Assembly: GCF_019649055.1 (NCBI RefSeq) | Contig: NW_026570395.1 | Span: forward strand, 1-64,000 | Reading direction: 5' to 3' | From: Paramacrobiotus metropolitanus | Lineage: Eukaryota > Tardigrada > Eutardigrada > Parachela > Macrobiotidae | DNA length: 64,000 nt | Shown here: in pieces, positions 37,803-47,422 of the stretch | Numbering within the stretch: the first letter of the stretch is position 1 | Layout of the letters: each line of letters opens with the position of its first letter | The notes under the pieces: generated by a model | Seen by the model: only the letters and a program-made list of their open reading frames with translations | Database searches by the model: none | Told to the model about the DNA's origin: nothing | Program-made: the position numbers and the translations under genes

Positions 37803-39282
37803 ATGCAATTTCTTTCGTGGAATCTTCTCCAGTTCTTTATCATCCGCCGACCATCTTCTTCTCTGAGTTCACGCCAGAAACTGATGCAATGGACCGTGTT
37901 ACTTCTGAAAATAACGTACATGATTGTCGTTGGTCTGACTATCCTCCGTGAAGACACCAACAGTCTTCGGATGTATTTCATGCAAGGTCTCCATTCATCC
38001 ATATTCTTTACGGATTTTAAATGGACGGGTAAAGTTGCCTGCTCGCTGTTGACACTCATCTGTTACCATGCATCACAGAAGCAGTTTACTAGCTTATTTC
38101 TGCGTCAAGGTAAACTGGAAGTTTTCATTAGTAATATCTGTTCAGATAAAAACGCTTTCCTGAGCCGGCAAACCGCAGTCTATCGCGAACGCTTTGCCGT
38201 AATCATTGGAACGATATTGATGATTCTGATTTTCGTGACCCATGAAGCAGAGTTTGCCTATGACAACCAATGGAACATTACATACAATATGGATTACTGG
38301 CCAATCTCCGCACATTTTCCATTTTACATCGTTGAGGTTATCTTAATACTGACCCAGAATGTTGTCGTTTGGGGCGAACATCTGCTGATAGTCTTCTTCT
38401 GCTCGATCGTATTCTATCATGCGCAACTTTTTGACGTGCTAAGACATTCGATCCATCAAGAAAAGATTCCACACCGTCAAGATTTTCAAATGACCCCGGA
38501 AATCTTGGAAGGCTTTAACTCCATAATAGCACAAGTGAGGAACTCCAGTAAATCTTTGGAAAAGACGTTTTTCAAGATTCTTTTTCTCCACTTCCTCAAC
38601 ATGTTGAGTACGATTCTCTGCTTCTCATCGTCATTCGATGATAAATCCTTAACTAAAAAAGGAACAGCTTTGGCACCGCTGTTTCCCGTTATTATCATAC
38701 TATGGTACGCACTGGCGCTGGTAGCAGTTCCAATCTTCTTTTCTGTACGCTTTGCCTCTGCGGTAAGTCGTTCTGCTTAACGTAAAATGCCATCTTGTAA
38801 CATGTCGACAACGACAGAATGAGATTTTTAGATCGAAAAGCTGTTTGAAGCCATCGAACACCGTCTGCATGCCGGTGACCTTTCTGGAAAGGGGGAGGCT
38901 GAATGGCGCTGCCAGATGAAAATTCTGATGCGCATACAGGGCCTACGTCAAAACCCACTCGTTCTAACGGCCGGAAAATTCTTCAACGTTGACCGTAACC
39001 TGGCTTTATCGGTAATACAGAACTGGGCACTATACAGTTAAATTCGCAGTGCTAAAAGTATTTCGACAAACGTGATACACGTAAACATGCAATTGTTTGC
39101 AGATGCTTGGTGTATTTCTCTCTTATATACTGGTCGTGCGCGATCTGGTTAACCGAGTGCCCGAAGAGAATAACACATCCGTCATGTACAATATTTTTCA
39201 TTGCAACTCCACGCGAATGGTAGCCAGCAACTGGTCAATGTGTATTAATGCAACTGAAATATACAGTAGCACACTAGTCTGA
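37803..39282 (+). CDS. Gustatory-receptor-like 7TM protein, copy 2
   Basis: Exons 37803-38762, 38832-39011 and 39103-39282, phase 0 throughout, 439 aa. The open frame reaches back to 37,707 but only with a GTG; the first ATG (37,803, MQFLSWNLLQFF) lines up with the SWNIL start region of copy 3, so I chose it. It is clearly paralogous to copy 1 (both have LTQNVVVWGEHL, ILFLHFLNMLSTIL, WPLS/WPIS) and the exon 2 length of 180 bases is identical. The ending VLTAGKFFNVDRNLALS plus LGVFLSYILVVRDLVNR gives the Gr-family signature. The extracellular or cytoplasmic tail holds NxT/NxS sites. Likely plasma-membrane chemoreceptor; ligand unknown. Confidence 0.75.
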
Positions 39283-39886
39283 AATCGATTTTTTGGAATG
39301 AATGTTGCGGGTGTTTTCTAATTTTGCTTAGTATCATAAAATTCGTTGTCTGTACTACAGACTGTGGTTGTACAGCAATGAGACAACATATCATGCAGTT
39401 TTCAGAACAAACGCTATCTTACGTTTTTTTAGGCAAAAGACGGGTTGACACACCTGCTTTTCTGTTTAAATTGTGAACTGCCGGTATTACAGACACCGAA
39501 AACAAATGGATTTTCCTGATAGTGTTGTTAAAAAATCGATAAAATATATCGGTGCTATTTCGGTGCTATTAGAAGTAAGACTATTTCAACGGTATGGTAA
39601 TAATCTCGGAAATACGTAGTCTCTCAGTTGTCATCAGTTTTCCCAAGCAAACACTTGGGCAAACTTTCATTTTGTTCAACCTGTGTTTTCCTTACCCAGT
39701 GCTTTGGATCGTCGGCTTTTATGAGGCTCGTAGAGGCATACAAAACGATCGCCGATTAACGATTGTTTGCTCTTAAAAGTAAGGAAACGTCATTTTAAAG
39801 CCATCTATGTAGAATTAAAGATCTCTTTATCAAAGCCGACGAATAACTGTTTTTAACGTTTGTTTGTGCTTCATCTCAGAGAAGCA
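39283..39886. other. Intergenic, no gene seen
   Basis: This separates Gr-like copies 2 and 3. It is AT-rich; the 60-aa open frame here has no supporting features. Confidence 0.6.
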
Positions 39887-41347
39887 ATGTTTAATTTCGA
39901 AGAAACTAAAATGCTAAACGATGATTCGCATCAGCTCTTAAGCTGGAACATTCTGCGAAAATTGCTTCCAACAGCGTATGTATCCAACGAAATTCCAGGC
40001 ACTGGGTGCAAACTTTTCTTTAAAAAATGTTGGCATTATTTTCTCCAGTTTTGGAAAGTAATATACATCATCTGCCTTACTGTGGCGGTTATAAGGGAAC
40101 CCTTCAACTCTATCCGCTACTACATTATAACGAACGACAGATTAACGATTCGCATGTTCCTGTCTGATTTTAAATGGACCGGCAAAATCAGCTTATGTGG
40201 CGCGACGGTAGTTTATTACTATGTGACCATCAAGAAGATGAACGGGTTAAACCAGATGTACCATAATATCGCGAGACTTCAAGGGGAAGTACTTGGCGAA
40301 AAGACCGTATTGGAAATACATCGAAAGGTCACGCGTTTGGATCGCGTTTTTGTCATACTCGGAGCCATTCTGTTCCTGTTAATATTTGCAACACACGAAG
40401 CCGAGTACGCGTATCTGTACCCGAAGATCCTGACGGAAGGCCGGGATTACTGGCCGTCAACCCACAACGAACCGTTTCTCCCGTTAGAAGTGTACTACGT
40501 ACTGGGACCCGGTGGGGCAGTCTTTTTGGAACAACTGATCATTACACTGTTCTCCACGCTCTTATATTTCGGTATACTGTCGCTGAATGCTTTTCACCAT
40601 TTTGTGGAGAACAGCAAACCGTCTCCTCACACCACGCAACATCTGTGGAAAGTCATTGCACAGAGTCGTTTGATCTTCCAGTCCATCGAGGCGTGTTTCA
40701 GTAAGATCCTGTTTCTGCATTTTGTCAACATGGCCATGACCATCTTGTCCTTTACACCGGCCTTCGACGGGGTGTCGCCGGGAGATCCGGGATTGAAGCG
40801 TCCCTGGGCGCCGCTCTTCCCGCTGATTGTAATCACGTGGTATGGAGCGATATTGATCGCCCTGCCGGTGGAACTCTCCACACAGTGTTCACAATCGGTA
40901 TGACGGTTTTCGATGTAATTAAGTTGATGATGAAGTTCAAGTTCGTTATGGCTGTTTCTCGTCTGCAGATGAGTAAACTCATGGAAGCGATGCACGAGAG
41001 TGTCTGTTCGGTCAACAGTGGTGTTGATAAATGGGCGACATTTGGGAATGAGCTGAAACTGCTGCTGACGATCAATTTCACCCGGCAAACCTCTCCCGCC
41101 ATCACCGTTGCCGGATTCTGTGTCGTCGATCGCACCTTTGCAATTTCGGTATGAATAATCATTAATATTGTTGTCGATTAATTTCGATTACTCATTTTTC
41201 CACAACAGGCTTTTAGTGCATACGGCTTTTTTTTTGCAGCTCTTCGGCTTGTTCCTTACCTACGTCTTCGTCGTGCGCGAGATCATTAATCGCACTGGAG
41301 AAGACCTGTGCGAAGGTCTCCGGCGCTGCAATGGAACAGTGTATTAA
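39887..41347 (+). CDS. Gustatory-receptor-like 7TM protein, copy 3
   Basis: Exons 39887-40897, 40969-41148 and 41240-41347, phase 0, 432 aa. The open frame extends upstream to 39,860 only with TTG, so the first ATG (MFNFEETKML) is used. The membrane segments include VIYIICLTVAVIRE, VFVILGAILFLLIFATHEAE and APLFPLIVITWYGAILIAL; exon 2 ends ITVAGFCVVDRTFAIS and exon 3 starts LFGLFLTYVFVVREIINR, the Gr-like ending. The short tail stops with NGTVY. FKWTG in the first third and THEAE after the third segment are shared with copies 2 and 4. Forms a tandem pair with copy 4, to which it is closer than to copies 1 and 2. Confidence 0.75.
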
Positions 41348-41978
41348 TATATATCTACAATATCCACGAATGCTTTTTCATAATTTACATATTCCATAAC
41401 ACAACTTTAGCATGCTTTTTCTTAATTTACAATAATTATTCCATAAGTGACTCATACCGCTTGATATGAGGCGCCGCAAAAGGACCGATTTGCTGCCAAC
41501 TAGCTGGAAACTTTGTATTAACAACGTTTGCACTTTAGCTCCCTAAAAAGCTTGTTTTCGGTAGAAAATGGCTTTATGCGAAGCCCTGATAATACGTAAT
41601 TACGATATGCACCGTGAACACATGCTATAACTATGCTCCCTCATTATTTTGAGCAGTTATTTGGCGTTACCAGAGGAGAGGACTGGGATTCTCCTCAGTG
41701 TAAATATGAACATACGTCAGCAATTGTGATGCATGTTGGTATGACGGTGATCAGCAAATTTGTATGCTGATGTTCCTGTTGAGTATTACAGTCAGTCAGA
41801 ACATAAATTTTGAAAATATGATTGTGTTCATAATAACAAAGTGCACCATATTTCTGCTACGCCTTTTACGTTGTATTAGTGGTAGGTTTTAGCTGCCAGG
41901 TATTAAGTGGCGGTCCACGATGGCTACGCCGCTACCCACCATCTGAATCATCTAGATGTGCTTTTAAGCTTCAGGATA
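41348..41978. other. Intergenic, no gene seen
   Basis: This lies between Gr-like copies 3 and 4. From about 41,910 to 41,978 the frame of copy 4 is open and still resembles the N-terminus of copy 3 (LDVLLSFRIMQNLLPVRYV) but without an ATG; see copy 4. Confidence 0.5.
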
Positions 41979-43511
41979 ATGCAAAACCTACTTCCGGTAC
42001 GCTATGTCGGAAAAGCCATGCACAACTCTGGGACTGAGACCGTACTAAGACGAATTTCTCACTGCGTTCTTCAGTTCTTAAAGGCAGTGTATCTCATATG
42101 CTGCATCCTAGCCGTTATCCGGGAACTAGGCAGCAGTATTTGTTTCAACGTTTTCGATAGCGATCGCATAACCATGCGGATGTTCCTATCGAATTTTAAA
42201 TGGACAGGGAAAATCCTTTTTTCTGGCTTGACAGTTGTTTATTACTACTGTAATAGCACAAAAATACAGGAGCTCAAACAGATGTGCGGAGCCGTCGAAA
42301 AACTACACAGAGAACTCTTCGGCAAAAGTGTTATGCCGCAACTGACTCGCAAAGTCAAGCGTTTAGACCGTATCTTTACCATCGTTGGAGCGATCTTATT
42401 TATTCTAGTTTTTGTAACTCACGAGGCAGAATATGCGTATTCGTATCCAAACGTAATGACGGACGGCAGAGATTTCTGGCCTGCACAACAGAACGAACCC
42501 TTTCTTCCTTTAGAACTCTACTATGTTCTTGGGCCGGGAAGCGTCGTCTGGATGGAGCAATTGATTATCACAGTTTTCTTAACGATAGTGTATTCTGGTA
42601 TACTCGCGTTGAATAATTTCACACGGTTTGTTGTAAGCCAGCCGTCAACGGAAACGGTACAACATTTCTGGAAAATCATCCTACATGGTCGATTGATCTT
42701 TCATTCTATTGAGTCATGTTTTAGCAAGATTCTCTTGCTGCATTTTGTCAACATGGTCATGACGATTCTGGCGTTTATACCGACATTCGACGGTGTATCG
42801 CCCGATGTCCCCAAATTAAAGCGTCCTTTGGCGCCGCTGTTTCCCCTGATTATCATCGCATGGTATGGTTTGTTAATCGCCCTACCGGTAAAACTGTCAG
42901 CACAGTGCTCGGTTTCGGTATGAAAGTTGAGTATACTGTAATTTCAACTGATGATCTGAGTAACAGCCTTTGTTATTTGCAGATATATAATCTTTTGGAT
43001 GCAATGCACGATATCGTCTGTGGAACCAATGGAAACGTAGCGACAAATCTTGTACCCGAGAAGTCGGAAAGGGATCTAAACTGTTGAATGCCATCAGCTT
43101 TGAACGACAAAAATGCCATGCGATAACCATAGCCGGCTTGTGTCCGCTTGACCACACGTCTGCCATTTCGGTAAACAGATATGATGAGGCACTGCGGTCA
43201 CCGTAAAATTGTTCTGCTAACTGTATTTGCAGCTCTTTGGCCTGTTTATGACCTATGTATTCGTCGTCCGTGAAGTAACCGACGGGAAAAGCGGCGATGT
43301 GGGCGACTTGCGACGTTGTAGCGTAACACCAGGTTTCACTGCTTTGAGACGGATCGGATTTGACAAAATTTACTGTAGAATAATGACAATTATTCCAGTT
43401 AAAAAGAAAATAATTTACTGTTGGACACACGTTGACCACATCAAGTGTCGAACTTATTATTGTTTCTTCATCAAAAATTTCACAGAAGCTTCGGAAACAA
43501 TCACATGTTAA
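41979..43511 (+). pseudogene. Gustatory-receptor-like copy 4, probably broken
   Basis: Exon 1 (to 42,917) is intact and closely parallels copy 3 (RLDRIFTIVGAILFILVFVTHEAE, YYVLGPGSVVWMEQLIITV). Exon 2, bounded by TTATTTGCAG at 42,982 and a GTAAAC donor at 43,171, is 188 bases instead of the constant 180: it starts in frame as IYNLLDAMHDIVCGTNG, runs into a TGA at 43,085, and the family ending HAITIAGLCPLDHTSAIS is found in another frame. Exon 3 from 43,233 (LFGLFMTYVFVVREVTDG) lacks the stop of copy 3 and runs on to 43,511. The conserved N-terminal region also lies upstream of the first ATG. Together this suggests a recent pseudogene; a base-calling error in exon 2 alone could account for the frameshift. 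Confidence 0.65.
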
Positions 43512-44728
43512 GCATAAATCGAAAGAGGCGGCCTGATTACAGTGTCGAATTATCGTCAACAGGAAACCGTTTTACCGCGTTTATCAAGAAATTTTGTGGC
43601 TATGCAGTTTGTCATGTACGTATTACAAACAGTTCCCCTTGTAAGTATCGTCCTCTGTGGCGAAAGCTTGTATAAGCGCACCAATGCCTTATTTTTTGTG
43701 CAATCCGAATGTTGCGTTTAGGTAAAAAAATACTGAATATGCAAGTGTAGTAATAAGGTTGCTAGACTATGAACGAGATCAACCGACTTGGAAGAATGTT
43801 AAGGTGTTGTAAAGCATATTCATGTCGTTAGCAAAGTACATACGTATATCAACATGACAACATCTATGTCTATGTACTGTACTACTGAATATGCAAGTGT
43901 AGTAATAAGGTTGCTAGACTATGAACGAGATCAACCGACTTGGAAGAATGTTAAGGTGTTGTAAAGCATATTCATGTCGTTAGCAAAGTACATACGTATA
44001 TCAACATCTATGTCTATGTACTGTACTTCCGATGCACTTCATCTGCGACCGGTTTGGATTTTTTAACACCTAATTTCCACTGTGGTATAACGGCATCATA
44101 GTTTAAACTAAGCGAGACACGGTAAAATACAGTAGTTTAGCTACGGTTGCACATTCCGATCTCGAGGATATTTTCGCAGTATTTAACGCCTGGATGGATC
44201 AGATTTCATTCGTTTGGTACGGCGTTTCATTTTAATCCGTTAACTGCAGTGAAGTAATTGAAACGAAAAATCCACAACTGGTTATCCAAACCGTTCAATT
44301 TATTTAGTTCATCTTTTTTTCCGTCTAAAGAAATTATGCTTTGAAATCCCAGGAAATAAATCAGCAGATATGGTGTATTATACGGATAGGTTTATCTGCA
44401 GTATGTTGATTATGTTCGAGGTACCAGCGTGGTGATGATCTGTTATACAATTTTCCGGTATTGTCGACACTACCGTATAAGCCATACACAGACGACGTCG
44501 TTTAAACGATCATCTCGCGCTGGGTCAGCACTGTACACCAAACAACAGCAGCGTGACCATTTGACTGCCGAGTTGAATGTCTGGATTACACGGCACATAA
44601 CGCTTTAATCCTCCGCACCGTGCACAAATCCCCAGACAATCGATTTCTATACAATCCGCCGTTCCAACAAGAAATCTTCAGCAAGAAAAAAATGCTTGTC
44701 ATCCAGCCAAAAAATCCACCGAAAACAG
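43512..44728. other. Intergenic with a 152-bp tandem duplication
   Basis: No gene is supported here. The main feature is the duplication at 43,731-44,026, described separately. Confidence 0.6.
43731..44026. repeat. 152-bp direct tandem duplication
   Basis: Copy one is 43,731-43,882 and copy two 43,883-44,026. Both begin TACTGAATATGCAAGTGTAG and end CTATGTACTGTAC. They are identical except for an 8-base deletion in copy two (ATGACAAC missing after ATATCAAC), so the event is recent. Confidence 0.95.
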
Positions 44729-44735
44729 TATATAA
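44729..44735 (+). promoter_or_regulatory. TATA box of the His/Ala-rich secreted-protein gene
   Basis: TATATAA lies 94 bases before the ATG at 44,823, placing a likely start of transcription near 44,760 and a short leader. Confidence 0.55.
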
Positions 44736-44822
44736 CCACCCTTAAGAAAACAGCCCAGATCGTGTCGCGTACGGACTACTAGAAAACTATTCGATATTCT
44801 TCTGTATCGAACCGCGGTCAGA

Positions 44823-45302
44823 ATGCGTCTCTTCCTCGCTGTTTTCTGCCTGACTATCAGCGCTGTTCTGGCCCAACACGACACCGGTCACGGCGCGCCG
44901 GCCCCCGCCCACGGCGCCACCACCAAGCCGTCCGCCCGCGGCGGCACTACCGCCAAGAAGGGCGCAGCCAGCGCTGGCGGCCATGATGCCCACGCCGCAC
45001 CCGCTTCCGGCCACGGAGCGGCCGCCGACACCCATGGAACCGATTCGCATTCCAGCTCCAGCCACGCTGCTGATTCGCATTCGTCCAGCGCCGGTCACGG
45101 AGCCGATTCCCATGGAGCTGACGCCCATGGATCAGCCAGCAGTAAAGACTCGCATGCTCCGGCTTCTAGCGGTCACGGGACACCCGCGGCTTCAGGAGGT
45201 CACGGAGCGCCGGCGGCCTCTGGAGGACACGGAGCCTCATCGGCGGCAACAGCGCGCCGAGGAGCCGCAGCGGCTAAACCGACGCCGGCGGCTCATCATT
45301 AA
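44823..45302 (+). CDS. Secreted His/Gly/Ala/Ser-rich disordered protein
   Basis: Intronless, 159 aa. A clear signal peptide (MRLFLAVFCLTISAVLA, cleavage before QHD) is followed by a low-complexity mature chain of Gly, Ala, Ser, His, Thr and Pro with irregular repeats (GHGAPAASG-like units near residues 119-140 and DSH-containing units near 70-110). About one residue in eight is histidine, often as GHG or DSH. No cysteine and no recognisable domain in the mature part. The TATA box upstream and an AATAAA at 45,450 make a compact transcription unit, and its GC-rich codons differ from the AT-rich flanks. Metal binding or a role in an extracellular coat is possible from composition only; I do not recognise the family. 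Confidence 0.8.
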   Translation: MRLFLAVFCLTISAVLAQHDTGHGAPAPAHGATTKPSARGGTTAKKGAASAGGHDAHAAPASGHGAAADTHGTDSHSSSSHAADSHSSSAGHGADSHGADAHGSASSKDSHAPASSGHGTPAASGGHGAPAASGGHGASSAATARRGAAAAKPTPAAHH

Positions 45303-46099
45303 GTTGCCTGATGGTGACCTCGCGCCGGTTGGTTCTGCTACCGGCTGCATGTATACCATATACAATTTTTCTGACATTATTTTGCGTGCGGCATATTTTT
45401 GGCGGGTAAAATGACAACAGAAATTTACACTAAATGCTAGATGGCTTCGAATAAAGGTTTGAGCGCTTGTGCTATGCTACCGAATACGTATCGAGGCAAA
45501 GTATTCATATTCGTTTTGCCTGGAATATGGTTAATTAAGGCACTAAATTATTCTGCCCGTTAGTTATACCGGTTAATTACACCGACTAATTTCAAGCCGT
45601 AATTATGAATCATATAAGGGACAATATCGGCGATTGATACTCATAAATTAATACTCATAAGAACGTCATAATAAACAAAACCTTATCTTCTGTATGATCA
45701 GGATTTCGCATAAAACCGACATGAACACATAAAATTTGATATATGGCAGATTTTATTATGCACACAAAATCTTGATCGTTTAAGAGGAACGCGCATCATC
45801 ACCGAAACTATCATCACCGTTGTCAAAAACATCTGATCACCAAGTGCAAGCCCATAACATTTATAACTCCGCGCAACGACGCCCGGCAATCAAGCCGCTC
45901 ATTATGCTTATTCCATCGCGTGCACGGCATGCTCAAAACTCAAAAGTCAAACAAACTAAGCAGTGCCCGTCCGTCTGGTGACGTCGGCGTCTAGAGATGC
46001 AGTTGCTCTTGGTCTTCCTCTCAATCCGTCTTTGTGGTACTGTTTTCCCTGACTACACAAATTAACCGACACACAGAGACGATCGATATTTATACAGCG
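45303..46099. other. Intergenic; poly(A) signal at 45,450-45,455, otherwise nothing seen
   Basis: AATAAA at 45,450 probably ends the preceding transcript. The rest is AT-rich with no supported gene. Confidence 0.55.
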
Positions 46100-46402
46100 T
46101 CACTGATCTGTCACTTCCAGTTTCTCTGAACGATACCATGCTGATGGCGCGTGATACAGTGAGAGAGGAATTTTGGATGCGTCTCGCTCGACATCCAAGA
46201 GAAACCTTATTCCATAACCTTGAAACACGATACCCAGTTCGCCCTTTTTTCGACCGCGGATAAATTCATGGCTGTATTGGTTACGGTGATTCGAGGGTTG
46301 GTACTGTGTTGAAAACGGTGTGATTTCTGTTTCCCGGTAAGTTGACGGTATGTTTACCGTGTTTTTATACGGATTAGCGGGTTTTGTGTAATCTGTTGAC
46401 AT
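46100..46402 (-). CDS. Hypothetical 100-aa protein
   Basis: A single open frame with an ATG start (MSTDYTKPANPYKNTVNIPS) and a stop at 46,100. The composition is protein-like and polar with no membrane segment or signal peptide; its middle has HEFIRGRKKGELG and the end SAWYRSEKLEVTDQ. An AT-rich TTATTATAG word lies about 40 bases upstream on the minus strand. I do not recognise it, and it could be a chance frame or an exon of a larger gene. Confidence 0.35.
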   Translation of the reverse strand: MSTDYTKPANPYKNTVNIPSTYRETEITPFSTQYQPSNHRNQYSHEFIRGRKKGELGIVFQGYGIRFLLDVERDASKIPLSLYHAPSAWYRSEKLEVTDQ

Positions 46403-47413
46403 AACTATTTCAAGAGCAGTCGAGTAGTCAATAGACTATAATAACACGCTGTGAAAGCGTCCGTAACCGGTCTTTATGGCGGCCATTCAGCACTGCACAA
46501 TTTCCAAAAATTCGATTAATTTGCACTTTTTGTGGATAACTCGCTCAGTTTATATTTTAGTCCGATATGCGAATGTGCAGTCTATGCACAGAACTCGATC
46601 ATAAATAAACGAAAGCAGTTAAATTGGCAAGCCTATCATTACCGGCAAATGTAACGGTTTTATAATTTCCGTGAGCACTGGTTTGCGTACAATTGTACAT
46701 ATCTGTATTCTGGAATACAGTATTTGGTGATCGTGCTAATTATTTAATCGTTTGTTAATCAATTTGTTGATCAGTATCGTTTTTAATTGGATTATGGTTT
46801 GCTTTTACTTGGGATATTTTATCGCTAGTAATTATGTAATTGAGCCGTCCACAACCGTTTTTCTTTAACCTACAAATACATGGAAAAGTTTTTCGAAGCC
46901 AATAAATAATTTGCTCTTTCTACTGCCTTTTTGTTAGCCATCGCTGTGTGTACAGTCTACCGTAATTATTCCTGGTGTGATAATTAATAAACCCCGGCGC
47001 ACTTATAAAAGATGCTTCAACTAGCGCTTTGTTTTATGTCAGCAGTACGTGCTGTACTTTGTGTACTTCTATCACTACTGTCTTTACCGGCTGTCCAATA
47101 CGTGTACGTGTGTATCAAAGGATACAACTTCCATTAAGCTGGACGCAAATTTAGCATCCCGGTATAGTTAGCTGCACAGGAGTCAGGATCTACCCCTCTT
47201 GTTTCCTGGATGTGAATATGCTGTACATACCTAATTTGTATAAATGCTGTTAATGAATGTCAGTAGTTCGCCCACAGGCAAATTAGTAACGCACGCCCAA
47301 TGAGCTTTAACAGTGTAAAATTAGTCTAATTTGGCCATATAAAGGCCACATGCTCTTTTATCGCGGTGCCATTGATCCTGCGCTACTAGCCATACAATAG
47401 CTGATGGGAGCTA
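46403..47413. other. Intergenic, no gene seen
   Basis: AT-rich DNA upstream of the TIR element. A TATA-like word with downstream CTTCAACTAGC is present near 47,005 but no ORF of note follows. Confidence 0.5.
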
Positions 47414-47422
47414 TTCAGTTAT
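47414..47422 (+). repeat. Candidate target-site duplication, left copy
   Basis: TTCAGTTAT directly outside the left inverted repeat; the identical nine bases follow the right inverted repeat at 50,017-50,025 in the same orientation. Confidence 0.65.

Noticed and set aside
40627-41162. Antisense ORFs of 153 and 109 aa over Gr-like copy 3
   Set aside because: Overlap the exons of copy 3 in reverse; no domain.
42897-43559. 220-aa minus-strand ORF over Gr-like copy 4
   Set aside because: Antisense to recognisable exons 2 and 3 and without features of its own.
44787-45128. Gly/Met-rich minus-strand ORF over the secreted-protein gene
   Set aside because: Complement of a low-complexity sequence; the plus frame has the signal peptide, TATA box and poly(A) signal.
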